Assembly: GCF_900106565.1 (NCBI RefSeq)
Contig: NZ_FNNJ01000003.1
Location: 294,410-358,409, forward strand
DNA length: 64,000 bases
Direction of reading: 5' to 3'
Origin: Lutibacter oricola
GTDB lineage: Bacteria; Bacteroidota; Bacteroidia; Flavobacteriales; Flavobacteriaceae
Part shown: piece by piece, positions 29,862-39,109 of the stretch
Layout: each line of letters opens with the position of its first letter
Position numbering within the stretch: position 1 is the first letter of the stretch
The notes under the pieces: model-generated
The model's database searches: none
What the model saw: only the letters and a program-made list of their open reading frames with translations
What the model was told of the DNA's origin: nothing
Translations under genes and position numbers: made by a program

Positions 29862-30974
29862 ATGAAAATTTACAAGTATACTTTAATAATATTATTAATA
29901 GTTGTTTCAATACCTTCTGAAGCACAAACCATAAAACCGAAACAAGTTAAAAAAGAAATGAAGAGTGTTGCCAATTGGCAAATTGAACATTTTAGAGAAA
30001 CTTATAGTGGAAGAAAAAAACCGCACCATATTGCCGCTTGGACAAACGGAGCGTTATATGTAGGTATGGTTAAACTTGCTCAAATGAAAGGAGGAAAGAA
30101 GTATTATAAATGGTTGAAATCAATAGGTGAAGAACAAAAGTGGAAATTGCACCATAGAAAATATCATGCAGATGACCATACCATTGGTCAGATGTATTTC
30201 GAATTGTATAGAAAGTATGGGGAGAAATATATGATTAAACCAACAATAGAAAGCTTTGATTATATTTTAGAGAATCCAAGTAAAGAACCTATTACACTGG
30301 ATAAATATAAACATTTGGAAAGGTGGACTTGGTGCGATGCATTATTTATGGCACCACCAGTTTTAGCTAAACTAACTAAAGAAACTGGAGATAAAAAGTA
30401 TACCAAATTTATGATGAAAGAGTTCGAAGCAACTCGTAATCATTTATATGATGCTGATGAAGATCTATTTTATAGAGATAATAGTTATATAGGTAAATTA
30501 GATAACAAAAAAAAGATATTTTGGTCTCGTGGAAATGGTTGGGTGTTTGGAGGCTTAACTTTAATTATGGATGAGTATGAGCCAGGTTCTAAAGAGTATG
30601 AATATTTTAAAAATATTTACTTGAAAATGGCAAAAAAGCTAATTGAAATTCAAACTCCAAAAGGGCATTGGGCAATGAGTTTGTTGAATCAAGATAAATA
30701 TCCTACTCCAGAAACTAGCGGTACATCGTTTTTTACATTTGGTTTGGCTTGGGGCATAAATAAAGGATTGTTAGATAAAGAAGTTTATCAACCTCACGTA
30801 GAAAAAGCTTGGAATGCATTAGTAAGTTATGTTACCAAAGATGGAATGTTAGGTTACGTGCAACCAATAGGAGCTGCACCTGGAAAAGCTTGGGCAGACA
30901 AAACTGAAGTTTATGGTACGGGTGCATTTTTAGCTGCTGGTTCTGAGGTTTATAAAATGGTAAAGAAGAAATAA
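29862..30974 (+). CDS. GH105 unsaturated glucuronyl/galacturonyl hydrolase
   Basis: A 370-residue secreted protein (signal peptide about 1-21, ending SEAQ) with the alpha6/alpha6 barrel of families GH88/GH105. Key blocks are YHADDHTIGQMYFELY (Asp104/105), RWTWCDALFMAPP (Asp159, the likely general acid/base), FWSRGNGWVFGG and TPETSGTSFFTFGLAWGI. These enzymes remove 4,5-unsaturated uronic acids left by polysaccharide lyases, for example on rhamnogalacturonan or ulvan fragments. No lyase lies in the window, so the matching lyase would be elsewhere. Its presence hints at a uronic-acid-containing glycan next to agar-type galactan. Confidence 0.9.
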   Translation: MKIYKYTLIILLIVVSIPSEAQTIKPKQVKKEMKSVANWQIEHFRETYSGRKKPHHIAAWTNGALYVGMVKLAQMKGGKKYYKWLKSIGEEQKWKLHHRKYHADDHTIGQMYFELYRKYGEKYMIKPTIESFDYILENPSKEPITLDKYKHLERWTWCDALFMAPPVLAKLTKETGDKKYTKFMMKEFEATRNHLYDADEDLFYRDNSYIGKLDNKKKIFWSRGNGWVFGGLTLIMDEYEPGSKEYEYFKNIYLKMAKKLIEIQTPKGHWAMSLLNQDKYPTPETSGTSFFTFGLAWGINKGLLDKEVYQPHVEKAWNALVSYVTKDGMLGYVQPIGAAPGKAWADKTEVYGTGAFLAAGSEVYKMVKKK

Positions 30975-30999
30975 AATAGCATATAATTAACAATTTTTT

Positions 31000-31034
31000 A
31001 AAAGCTGAATATATAATCATATTCAGCTTTTTTT
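31000..31034 (+). terminator. Rho-independent terminator after GH105
   Basis: AAAAGCTGAATAT (31000-31012) pairs with ATATTCAGCTTTT (31019-31031) around a 6-nt loop and runs into a T-tract. Confidence 0.88.
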
Positions 31035-31099
31035 ATGTAAATAAATCAATAGTTCTAACATAAAAGATAAATGTTGCCATACTATAATTATTGCTTTTA

Positions 31100-31107
31100 T
31101 ATTTTTG
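31100..31107 (+). promoter_or_regulatory. Probable -7 element of the second GH2 gene
   Basis: TATTTTTG matches TAnnTTTG. TTG at 31074-31076 lies 23 bp upstream, slightly wider than usual. The ATG follows 58 bp downstream. Confidence 0.5.
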
Positions 31108-31164
31108 AATACCTAAAGTAGGTTGCTATTTAGCTTCTTACAAAATAATATTAAAAATTAGATT

Positions 31165-33708
31165 ATGAGATTTATAGCTTTTTTAGTTAGTGTATTGTTT
31201 TTAACTTCTTGTTCAAATTCTAAGAATGAGATTCCACGTATTGTTGAAGATTTTAATGATAACTGGAAATTTAATTTAGGGGTTGAAAAAGATGCTTTTC
31301 AAACCAAATTTGACGATAGTTCTTGGAGAGAATTAAATGTTCCACATGATTGGAGTATAGAAACTGGTTATACCCAAGAAAATTCAGCTGCAAGTACTGG
31401 TTTTGTTGAAGGTGGAATTGGTTGGTACAGAAAAAGTTTTGAACTTTCTGCTGATGATAAAAGTAAAGAAATATGCATAATGTTTGATGGAGTTTATAAT
31501 AATTCAAAAGTTTGGATTAATGGTCATTTATTAGGTGATAGACCGAGCGGTTATAGTTCGTTTTCTTACAATTTAACCAAACACCTAAATTTTGGAGGTA
31601 ATAATGTAATTGCTGTAAAAGTAGATAGAAATGCATATGCAGATTCTCGTTGGTATACGGGTTCAGGAATTTATAGAAAAGTTCAATTAATAAAAACTTC
31701 GCCATTACATATTAAACAATGGGGTACACAAATTACTACCCCAAAAGTTTCTATAGAAGCTGCTGAGATTTCAATTTCAACAAAATTAGAAAACAGCAAT
31801 TCTAGTTCACTTGAAAACATTGCTATTAAATATTCTGTTCTAGATACAAATGGAGTAATAGTTGCTGAAGCTACTTCAGAAATAAATAATACATTAGAAA
31901 GCAAATTAGTTTTAAATGTTGAAATACCTCAATTATGGAGTCTTAAAAATCCAAATCAGTATACTTTAAAAACACAGGTATTTCAAAATGAAAAATTAGT
32001 TGATGTTACCACAGAAAAGTTTGGGATTAGATCTTTTAAATTCGATGCGAATAAAGGTTTCTTCTTAAATGGGAAAAATGTAAAAATTAAAGGTGTAAAT
32101 CTACATCACGATGCTGGACTTGTTGGTGCAGCAGTGCCAAAAGGACTTTGGGAATACCGAATTGACAAGTTAAAATCTATTGGTGTTAATGCAATTAGAA
32201 TGGCTCACAATCCACATTCTGTAGAATTAATGGATGTTTGTGATGAAAAAGGGATTCTAGTAATGGCTGAAGCTTTTGACGAGTGGTATAATGCAAAAGG
32301 AAAAAACAAAGTTTATATTGGCGATAATGCTGCAAAAGGTGAGATTGCTAAATCTTACCCTGTTCATTTTAATAAGTGGGCTGAACGTGATTTAAAAGAT
32401 TTAATTCTTCGTGATTTTAACCATCCTTCTGTAATAATGTGGAGTATTGGTAACGAAATTGAATGGACATTTGGTCATTATTCAAAAGCATTTAAAAAGG
32501 TTAATGAAAAGTCGAGTGAGCAAGGTTACGAATTAGTTCCAGACTATAATGCAGAAACAATTACTAAAGTTTTAAATGAATTTATTGAAGGTGAAGAGCC
32601 TTTAGCTAAAATGGCTGAGCAATTGGTAAAATGGACAAAAGAGGTTGATACAACTAGAGCTGTTACTTGTGGTAGCGTATTACCATCTGTGGGAATGGCA
32701 ACTGGCTATGGAAAAGTTGTAGATGTATATGGATTGAATTATAGGGCTACTGAATATGATATTGCACATAAAACGTATCCAAATTTAAAAATATTAGGGT
32801 CTGAAAATTGGGGAGCTTATAGTGAGTGGAAAGCCGTAAAGGATCGAGAATTTGTACCTGGAATTTTTGTTTGGACAGGTTTTGCTTACCTTGGAGAAGC
32901 TGGTCCTTGGCCAAGAAAAGGATTGAATATTTCCTTCTTTGATTATGCTGGATTTAAAACGCCTAGAGGTCACTTTTTTGAATGTTTATGGGTAGAAAAA
33001 CCAAAAGTTTATATGGTTACAACTCCAGCTGATGAATCTGAATTTTCTTATACAAAAAAAGATGGTTGGAAGTTCGATATGCAATATACACCAGCTCCAG
33101 TATGGAAAATGTTACGTAAATGGGAATGGTATAAAACGTACCCAAAATGGAAATATGATAAAAACGAATCAATTGTAGTTCAAACATATACCAATTGCGA
33201 AGAAGCTGAGTTATTTTTAAATGGCGAATCTTTAGGGAAACAAAAGTTAGCTGATGTTACTGAAACAGATAACATATTAAAATGGTTAGTTCCTTTTAAA
33301 GCAGGAGAACTAAAGGTTGTTGGTTATAACAAAGGTGAAAAAGTAGATGAGTATGTTTTAAATACTACGAAAGAGGTGTCAAAAATCGAAATTGAATCTA
33401 CTAAAACTGTTTTAAATGCTGACGGCTATGATGTTGCCATTATTACCGCCAAGTTAGTAGATGATAAAGGAAATTTAATAGTAGATAAAGATCAAGAAAT
33501 TGAATTTAATATTGAAGGCGAAGTTAAAAACTTAGGAGTTGATAATGGTTGGGAAATGAATATACAGCCACATAAAACAAATAAAGTTGTTAGTCATAAT
33601 GGTAAAGCTATACTAATTCTTCAATCTACAAAAAAGGGTAGTAAAGTTGAGGTAACAGCAAAAACTAAAGACATTAAATCAATAGTTTTACAGTTAAAAT
33701 CTAAATAG
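31165..33708 (+). CDS. Family 2 glycoside hydrolase lipoprotein, beta-galactosidase-like (GH2)
   Basis: An 847-residue GH2 with lipobox VLFLTSCSNS (Cys16). The jelly-roll domain (WRELNVPHDWSIE, GWYRKSFELS) and Ig domain lead to the TIM barrel (GFFLNGKNVKIKGVNLHHD). The acid/base is Glu431 in MWSIGNEIEW and the nucleophile Glu547 in LGSENWG. A C-terminal extension of about 200 residues holds two Ig-like domains (ESIVVQTYTNCEEAELFLNGESLG, then a Big-type domain). The size and layout are typical of Bacteroidota exo-beta-galactosidases. It is 17 bp upstream of the DUF6786-like gene and was probably transcribed with it. Confidence 0.92.
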   Translation: MRFIAFLVSVLFLTSCSNSKNEIPRIVEDFNDNWKFNLGVEKDAFQTKFDDSSWRELNVPHDWSIETGYTQENSAASTGFVEGGIGWYRKSFELSADDKSKEICIMFDGVYNNSKVWINGHLLGDRPSGYSSFSYNLTKHLNFGGNNVIAVKVDRNAYADSRWYTGSGIYRKVQLIKTSPLHIKQWGTQITTPKVSIEAAEISISTKLENSNSSSLENIAIKYSVLDTNGVIVAEATSEINNTLESKLVLNVEIPQLWSLKNPNQYTLKTQVFQNEKLVDVTTEKFGIRSFKFDANKGFFLNGKNVKIKGVNLHHDAGLVGAAVPKGLWEYRIDKLKSIGVNAIRMAHNPHSVELMDVCDEKGILVMAEAFDEWYNAKGKNKVYIGDNAAKGEIAKSYPVHFNKWAERDLKDLILRDFNHPSVIMWSIGNEIEWTFGHYSKAFKKVNEKSSEQGYELVPDYNAETITKVLNEFIEGEEPLAKMAEQLVKWTKEVDTTRAVTCGSVLPSVGMATGYGKVVDVYGLNYRATEYDIAHKTYPNLKILGSENWGAYSEWKAVKDREFVPGIFVWTGFAYLGEAGPWPRKGLNISFFDYAGFKTPRGHFFECLWVEKPKVYMVTTPADESEFSYTKKDGWKFDMQYTPAPVWKMLRKWEWYKTYPKWKYDKNESIVVQTYTNCEEAELFLNGESLGKQKLADVTETDNILKWLVPFKAGELKVVGYNKGEKVDEYVLNTTKEVSKIEIESTKTVLNADGYDVAIITAKLVDDKGNLIVDKDQEIEFNIEGEVKNLGVDNGWEMNIQPHKTNKVVSHNGKAILILQSTKKGSKVEVTAKTKDIKSIVLQLKSK

Positions 33709-33725
33709 TTTGTTATTTTAATTAA

Positions 33726-34898
33726 ATGAAAAATGGTTTAATAATTGTTTTTTTATTATTGCTAATCTCTTGTAATTCTTCAAAAAGAAATTATAAAAGT
33801 GATGTTGATTTATTAAAATCTCATACAGAAATTATTGAATTAACGGTTAATAATAAAAACTCTAGATTGGTAATTACTCCACAATTTCAAGGTAAAGTAA
33901 TTACCAGTTCTTTTAATGGAATAAAAGGAAGTAGTAATGGTTGGTTTAATACAAAAGCATTACTAGAAAACAATATTGGAGGTATAGGAGGTGAAGATAG
34001 AGTTTGGGTTGGACCACTTGGTGGACAATATTCATTTTATTACCAGCAAATTAAACCTTTTAGTGAAGATAATTGGGCTGTACCTGCAAGTTTAAGTAAT
34101 GAGCCGTATTCGGTAGTTTCTTCTTCAAAAGAGAAAGTGCAAATGGAGAAGGAAATGAGTCTCACTAATTTTATTGGTACTAAGTTTAACTTTAAAATTA
34201 ATAGAACCATAAAACTGCTTAAAAAGAGTTTAATTGATAAAAACCTTAATATTGAACTGTCAAATAAATTAAAGTATATAGCTTATGAGAGTTCTCATAA
34301 ACTAACAAATTTAGATACTATTACTTGGGTTAAAAATAAAGGGTTAGTTTCTATTTGGAGTGCAGGTATGTTTAAAGGTACTGATCAAAGTATTGTTATA
34401 ATTCCATTGCATAAAACAGCCAAGTTTACAGATGTTTATAAATATATGGGAGATTTGGATCAACATAGATTTCAAATAAAGAATAATACTGTATTATTTA
34501 AAGTAGATGGAAAATATAGAAGTAAAATTGGAATACCCAATTTTATAGCTCCAGAAATTTATGGTTGTTATTCAAAAGAAAATAAGCGTTTAACAATAAT
34601 TCAATATAAAAAAACAGCAGATAGTTTGTTTTTTAATTCTAATGCAGCAATTCAAAAAGAGCCATATAAAGGTGAAGTAATACCTATATATAACAATGGT
34701 GCAATGGATTATTCTAAAACCGATATTGCTAGTTTTTATGAATTAGAGTCAACCTCACCATTTAAGGAGTTAAAACCAAACGAAATTTTATCACATTTTC
34801 ATAGAGTTTATCATTTTTCTGGAACAGAAAAAGAGTTAAACAAAATTGCGATACAATTATTAGGTATTCGTTTAGAAAACTGCAATTTTAACTTATAG
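33726..34898 (+). CDS. DUF6786-like lipoprotein
   Basis: A 390-residue lipoprotein (lipobox LLLISCNSS, Cys16). The rest is one long beta-rich domain with conserved-looking blocks GGIGGEDRVWVGPLGGQYSFYY, NWAVPASLSNEPYSVV, and a C-terminal SFYELESTSPFKEL with HFHRVYHFSG. I recognise the pattern as a DUF6786-type protein found in polysaccharide clusters of Bacteroidota. A galactose-mutarotase-like fold is my guess from the strand pattern. Function unknown. The last 6 bp overlap the 3-prime end of the convergent AraC gene. Confidence 0.7.
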   Translation: MKNGLIIVFLLLLISCNSSKRNYKSDVDLLKSHTEIIELTVNNKNSRLVITPQFQGKVITSSFNGIKGSSNGWFNTKALLENNIGGIGGEDRVWVGPLGGQYSFYYQQIKPFSEDNWAVPASLSNEPYSVVSSSKEKVQMEKEMSLTNFIGTKFNFKINRTIKLLKKSLIDKNLNIELSNKLKYIAYESSHKLTNLDTITWVKNKGLVSIWSAGMFKGTDQSIVIIPLHKTAKFTDVYKYMGDLDQHRFQIKNNTVLFKVDGKYRSKIGIPNFIAPEIYGCYSKENKRLTIIQYKKTADSLFFNSNAAIQKEPYKGEVIPIYNNGAMDYSKTDIASFYELESTSPFKELKPNEILSHFHRVYHFSGTEKELNKIAIQLLGIRLENCNFNL

Positions 34899-35744
34899 TT
34901 TATGATACATTTTTTTGAAAACTAATGGAGAACAATCCATAAATTTTTGAAATTGTCTATAAAAAAACGGTAGGCTTTCATAACCACATTCATACGCAAT
35001 TTGGCTTACCTGTTTATTCGATTCTATAAGTAGTTTACAAGCTAAATTAATTCGGTATTCATTTACAAAGGTAAAAAACGACTTGCTTAACGATTTTTTA
35101 AAAAACCTGCAAAAAGCTTCATCTCCCATTGAAACAAGGGAGGATACATCATTTAATTTAATTTTTTTATCGTAATTAGCTTGAACATAATCATAAACAA
35201 TATCAATTCGTTTATTTGCCTTTAAGTTTAAGCTAGGTGTAAAACCATCAGATGTAAGTGTATTAAAATCATTAACGCTACTTAAATATTCCAATAGTTT
35301 AATAAAATTAAGTAATTTATCTAATGGGTTTTGGTTAATAATAGTTTTTAGTCTTGATTCAATGTTTTTTGAAAAAGAAGGGTTAAACAAAATTCCTTTG
35401 TTTGCTTTATTTAATAGGTGCTTTATGTTTTTAAATTCATTGTTTTTTAGCCAATTGTCTCCAAGAATATTATCACTCCATTGAAATACGATAGATTTTA
35501 CATCCGTGACAGAATTAGAATCTTTCCAGCAATGTGGTAAGTTAGAGCCAATTAAAACAAAATCTCCTGCTTCAAACTTTTGAACATTATTACCAACATA
35601 TCGAATACCTTCACCTTTTACAATATACGTTAATTCGTATTCTGGGTGAAAATGCCAAGGTGCATCAAAATTTTTATCTTCATAAATAAATGCGTTAAAC
35701 GAACTTAGTGAAGATGCAGCTATTTTTTCAAATTGTGCTTTCAA
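34893..35744 (-). CDS. AraC-family transcriptional regulator with cupin sensor
   Basis: A 283-residue regulator. The N-terminal cupin (about 20-110: PWHFHPEYELTYIVKGEG, then FEAGDFVLIGSNLPHCW) would bind a small sugar or related ligand. The C-terminal pair of helix-turn-helix motifs covers about 180-280 (KIKLNDVSSLVSMGDEAFCRFFKKS, then QVSQIAYECGYESLPFFYRQFQKF). It is divergent from the methyltransferase operon, with 164 bp between them, and convergent with the DUF6786-like gene. The likely targets are the methyltransferase operon and/or the adjacent glycosidase genes. Confidence 0.9.
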   Translation of the reverse strand: MKAQFEKIAASSLSSFNAFIYEDKNFDAPWHFHPEYELTYIVKGEGIRYVGNNVQKFEAGDFVLIGSNLPHCWKDSNSVTDVKSIVFQWSDNILGDNWLKNNEFKNIKHLLNKANKGILFNPSFSKNIESRLKTIINQNPLDKLLNFIKLLEYLSSVNDFNTLTSDGFTPSLNLKANKRIDIVYDYVQANYDKKIKLNDVSSLVSMGDEAFCRFFKKSLSKSFFTFVNEYRINLACKLLIESNKQVSQIAYECGYESLPFFYRQFQKFMDCSPLVFKKMYHKL

Positions 35745-35796
35745 AATATTTTTTTTAAAAGTTTAAAGGTAGTCTATAATGATTTAAAAACCTAAA

Positions 35797-35814
35797 ATAT
35801 GATTTTAATCATAT
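35797..35814. promoter_or_regulatory. Dyad operator candidate between AraC and the methyltransferase operon
   Basis: ATATGATT (35797-35804), TT, AATCATAT (35807-35814) is a perfect 8-bp dyad. Its core TATGATTTTAATCATA is matched at 15 of 16 positions at 29694-29709. It lies 55 bp upstream of a -7 box for the plus-strand operon. Confidence 0.45.
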
Positions 35815-35869
35815 CAAAATAAGGTATTATAATGTTAAAATCAAAGTAGATTGATTAGAAATACAGAAG

Positions 35870-35877
35870 TAAATTTG
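35870..35877 (+). promoter_or_regulatory. Probable -7 element of the corrinoid operon
   Basis: TAAATTTG matches TAnnTTTG, 31 bp before the ATG at 35909. The nearest TTG (35851-35853) gives a spacer of only 16 bp, so activation by a regulator such as the divergent AraC protein would make sense. Confidence 0.5.
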
Positions 35878-35908
35878 TGTTAAACAAAATCTAAATTCAC
35901 AAAACATA

Positions 35909-36928
35909 ATGACTAAAAGAGAAATAATAAAAATGGTGTTAAACCATGAGAAACCACCTTATGTGCCTTGGTCTTTTAAATTTACTAAAGAACCAAAGGA
36001 AATGCTGCAAGAGTATTATAAAACTGATGACTTAGATGTTATTTTGGGAAACCACATATTAAATTTAGGTAGTGATATTGGTTTTTTTGATGAAGTAAAA
36101 AAAGATCATTTTCAAGATGTTTTTGGTGTGGTGTGGGACAGAAGTGTTGATAAAGATATTGGAATGCCAGTAGAGGATATTATTAAAGAACCAACTATTG
36201 AAGGTCTTGAATTTCCAGATCCACACGACCCAAGATTTTTTGCTAATATAGAATCTGAAATTGAGAAAAAACCAGATTTATTTAGAGTGTTTCAAATAGG
36301 ATTCTCTTTATACGAAAGAGCTTGGTCAATGAGAGGTATGGAAAACTTATTGATGGACTTTTATATGTATCCAGACTTTGTACACGCTTTATTCGAAAAA
36401 ATTGCAGACTACAACATTGCTCAAATTGACAAAGCATTAGAGTACGATGTTGATGCCGTATATTTTGGTGATGATTGGGGACAACAACACGGTTTAATTA
36501 TGGGAGCCGATTTATGGCACGAGTTTATGTACCCACAAATTAAACGTATGTATAAACGTGTTAAAGATGCAGGTAAAAAGGTAATGATTCACTCTTGTGG
36601 AGATGTTGATGAATTATTTCCATCATTAATAGAAGCAGGTTTAAATTGTTTCAACCCATTCCAACCAGAGGTAATGGATGTTCACGAAATTCATAACGAT
36701 TATTTAGGGAAACTATGTTTCCACGGAGGTTTATCTATGCAAAAAACATTGCCTTTTGGAACTCCTGAAGAAGTTAGAGAAGAATCATTAAAGCTTATTG
36801 AAATGGGTAAAAAAGGAGGATACATTTTCTCTCCTTCTCATTCCGTAGAAAGCGATACTACATTAGAAAACATATTAACATTTATTGAAGTTGCACAATC
36901 GCAACTAAAAGAAAAAGAACTAGCGTAA
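35909..36928 (+). CDS. UroD-family corrinoid-dependent methyltransferase (candidate demethylase)
   Basis: A 339-residue TIM-barrel protein of the uroporphyrinogen-decarboxylase superfamily, in the branch of methyltransferases rather than heme-pathway HemE. A zinc-type His-x-Cys motif is seen at H228-S-C230 ([11 protein letters not shown]). The third ligand may be C270 or H311 ([10 protein letters not shown]), where MtaA/MtbA have Cys. [12 protein letters not shown] and [10 protein letters not shown] line the cavity. UroD-type proteins serve both as methyl-donor:corrinoid enzymes for methyl ethers and as methylcorrinoid:acceptor enzymes. Being first in the operon and different in its third ligand from the other UroD protein, it is the better candidate for substrate demethylation. 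No signal peptide. It overlaps the next gene by one base. Confidence 0.82.
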   Translation: MTKREIIKMVLNHEKPPYVPWSFKFTKEPKEMLQEYYKTDDLDVILGNHILNLGSDIGFFDEVKKDHFQDVFGVVWDRSVDKDIGMPVEDIIKEPTIEGLEFPDPHDPRFFANIESEIEKKPDLFRVFQIGFSLYERAWSMRGMENLLMDFYMYPDFVHALFEKIADYNIAQIDKALEYDVDAVYFGDDWGQQHGLIMGADLWHEFMYPQIKRMYKRVKDAGKKVMIHSCGDVDELFPSLIEAGLNCFNPFQPEVMDVHEIHNDYLGKLCFHGGLSMQKTLPFGTPEEVREESLKLIEMGKKGGYIFSPSHSVESDTTLENILTFIEVAQSQLKEKELA

Positions 36929-37602
36929 TGGAAGAATTATTTAACAAAATATCGGATTGTGTAGAGTTTGGTAAAATTAATAAAGCAGCTCCTTATCCGC
37001 CAAATATGAAAGATCAAGATGGTGCTGATGAATTAACTGTACAAGCTCTTGAAAAAGGTGCTTCAGCTGGAGATGTTTTATCAAAAGGTTTAATTGTTGG
37101 TATGGAAAAAGTTGGTGTTAAATTTAGAGAAAACAAGGTGTTTGTTCCTCAAGTTTTAATGTCTGCAAAAGCAATGAACACAGCAATGGAACATTTAAAA
37201 CCATTATTTGCTGAAGGAAATACAGATAAAAAAGGAGTGTTTATTATTGGTACAGTTGCTGGTGATTTACACGATATTGGTAAAAACCTAGTGTCTATGA
37301 TTGTTGAAGGAAATGGATATGAAGTTATTGATTTAGGAACTGACGTTCCTGCAAAAAAATTCATAGATACAATTGCTGAATTTCCAGATGCTATTATCGG
37401 TCTTTCTTCATTGTTAACTACAACAATGGCTAGTATGGAAAACATTGTAAAAGAAATTAAAGCAGTGCATCCAAACCAAAAAGTAACTATTGGCGGAGCT
37501 CCTATAACACAAGAATTCTGCGACCAAATTGGTGCAGATAATTTTTCAGCAGACCCACAAGGTGTTGTTGAATTTATGAACAAACTTAAAATGTCAGCAT
37601 AA
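36928..37602 (+). CDS. Corrinoid (methyl-carrier) protein, MtaC/MttC-like
   Basis: A 224-residue cobalamin-binding methyl carrier. An N-terminal helical cap (about 30-95, KGLIVGMEKVGVKFRENKVFVPQVLMSA) precedes the Rossmann-like B12 domain. The signature DxHxxG is D113-L-H115-D-I-G118 (GDLHDIGKNLV), where His115 would replace dimethylbenzimidazole as lower axial ligand of cobalt. The following SSLLTTTM and GGAPIT blocks complete the site. In three-component systems such proteins shuttle the methyl group between two methyltransferases. Both flanking genes are UroD-family and overlap it by one base each (ATGA-type junctions), indicating translational coupling. Confidence 0.93.
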   Translation: MEELFNKISDCVEFGKINKAAPYPPNMKDQDGADELTVQALEKGASAGDVLSKGLIVGMEKVGVKFRENKVFVPQVLMSAKAMNTAMEHLKPLFAEGNTDKKGVFIIGTVAGDLHDIGKNLVSMIVEGNGYEVIDLGTDVPAKKFIDTIAEFPDAIIGLSSLLTTTMASMENIVKEIKAVHPNQKVTIGGAPITQEFCDQIGADNFSADPQGVVEFMNKLKMSA

Positions 37603-38975
37603 TGAAAGGTTTAGAATTAGTAAAAGCAGCTATGAAACGTCAAGAAGTGGAACGTGTGCCTTGGGTACCATTTGTTGGTGCGCACGCAGGACATTTGTTA
37701 GACTTAAATGCTACCACTTATTTTAAATCTGAACAACACATAATTGATGGTGCTGAAGAAGCAATAAAAAAATACAATCCAGATGGTATTCCTGTAACGT
37801 TTGACCTTCAAATTGAAGCTGAAGTGTTGGGTTGTGAATTAAAATGGTCTGAAGATAATCCGCCAGCTGTAGTTTCTCATCCATTAGCAGATGGAAGTTT
37901 AAAATTAGAAGATTTAAAAGTTCCGTGTCGTTGTAAAGGCAGAATTGCAACGGTAATGAATGCTACTTCAAAAATAAAAGAAGCGCATCCAGATATTGCT
38001 TTATACGGATTAATTACTGGGCCGTTTACATTGGCATTGCACTTAATGGGTACAGATATTTTTATGAAATTATTTGAAGACCCAGAATACGTAGGTAAAG
38101 TAATGGATTATTGCACCAAAGTTGGTAAAGCAATGTCTGATTATTATATTGAAGCTGGTTGTGATGTTGTTGCGGTTGTAGATCCTATGGTTAGTCAAAT
38201 AGATCCAATGTCTTTTGAAATGTTTGTTTCTCCGTATTGTAAAGAAGTTTTCAGTCATATTAGAGAGTGTGGAGCTTTGAGTTCTTTCTTTGTCTGCGGA
38301 AATGCTACACAAAACATTGAAGAAATGTGTAAATGTGAGCCAGACAATATTTCAATTGATGAAAATATTCCTTTAGATTTCTTAAAAGAACAATGCGATA
38401 AATACGAAATCAGTTTTGGTGGGAATATGAAGCTGACTTCTGTTTTACTAATTGGTACTCCAGAAGATTGTAAGTTCGAAGCAATGGAATGTATGGATAT
38501 TGGTGGTAAAAAAGGATTTATTTTAGCTCCTGGTTGCGATTTACCTATGGCAACTCCTCCAGAAAATTTAGAAGCCATTGCAGAAATTGTTCACGATGAA
38601 TATCAACAAGATGTGTTGAGAACAAAAGGACAAACAGCAAAAGATGTAGAGTTGTTAGATTTAGAAAATTACTTTACAAACGATAAAGTAAAAATAGATG
38701 TAATTACTTTAGATTCTGAAGGTTGTGCACCTTGTCAATATATGATGCAAGCGGTTGAATTGGCTGTTGAAGAAATTGGAGCTGATAATATTGAATATGT
38801 AGAGCATAAAATTAAAAACCAAGAAGGTATTCAAATGATGATGAGTTTAGGTGTTAGAAACCTACCAACCATTTGTATTGATGGAGAAATTGAATTTATT
38901 TCAATTATTCCTCCAAAAACTGAATTGGTAAAATGTATTCAAAAGCATTTAGATACTAAAGTTGTTGTTAATTAA
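37602..38975 (+). CDS. UroD-family methyltransferase fused to a thioredoxin-like domain
   Basis: A 457-residue fusion. Residues about 1-335 are a UroD/MtaA-like TIM barrel. The block FFVCGNATQNIEEM and the late ILAPGCDLPMATPP are the MtaA/MtbA zinc region, but the usual His of His-x-Cys is Phe230 (F230-V-C232), with C312 retained. Residues about 360-457 form a thioredoxin-like domain with CxxC at C375-A-P-C378, then NLPTICIDGEIEF with the cis-Pro loop. The barrel suggests transfer of the methyl group from the corrinoid to an acceptor. The redox domain could protect or reduce a thiol or cobalt partner. The fusion is unusual. Last gene before a repeat. Confidence 0.8.
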   Translation: MKGLELVKAAMKRQEVERVPWVPFVGAHAGHLLDLNATTYFKSEQHIIDGAEEAIKKYNPDGIPVTFDLQIEAEVLGCELKWSEDNPPAVVSHPLADGSLKLEDLKVPCRCKGRIATVMNATSKIKEAHPDIALYGLITGPFTLALHLMGTDIFMKLFEDPEYVGKVMDYCTKVGKAMSDYYIEAGCDVVAVVDPMVSQIDPMSFEMFVSPYCKEVFSHIRECGALSSFFVCGNATQNIEEMCKCEPDNISIDENIPLDFLKEQCDKYEISFGGNMKLTSVLLIGTPEDCKFEAMECMDIGGKKGFILAPGCDLPMATPPENLEAIAEIVHDEYQQDVLRTKGQTAKDVELLDLENYFTNDKVKIDVITLDSEGCAPCQYMMQAVELAVEEIGADNIEYVEHKIKNQEGIQMMMSLGVRNLPTICIDGEIEFISIIPPKTELVKCIQKHLDTKVVVN

Positions 38976-38999
38976 TATAGCATACAAATTCAATTTATT

Positions 39000-39079
39000 G
39001 TCATTCTGAACTTGTTTCAGAATCCCATCATACAAGGAGTTAAATAGTGTGAGACCCTGAAACAAGTTCAGGGTGACGA
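39000..39079. repeat. REP-like inverted repeat, family A
   Basis: The left arm GTCATTCTGAACTTGTTTCA (39000 onward, continuing GAATCCC) and the right arm ending AACAAGTTCAGGGTGACGA (to 39079) are near-perfect reverse complements around a variable centre. A single left arm recurs at 59096-59127. Dispersed intergenic repeats of this type are common in Bacteroidota. It splits the methyltransferase genes from the CobW gene. Confidence 0.85.
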
Positions 39080-39109
39080 AAACTTTAAATGAAAGAAATA
39101 TAAATATTA

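Noticed and set aside
35909..38975. The two UroD-family genes as heme-biosynthetic hemE
   Set aside because: They flank a corrinoid carrier gene, carry zinc-type Cys motifs of methyltransferases, and one is fused to a thioredoxin domain. HemE has none of these.
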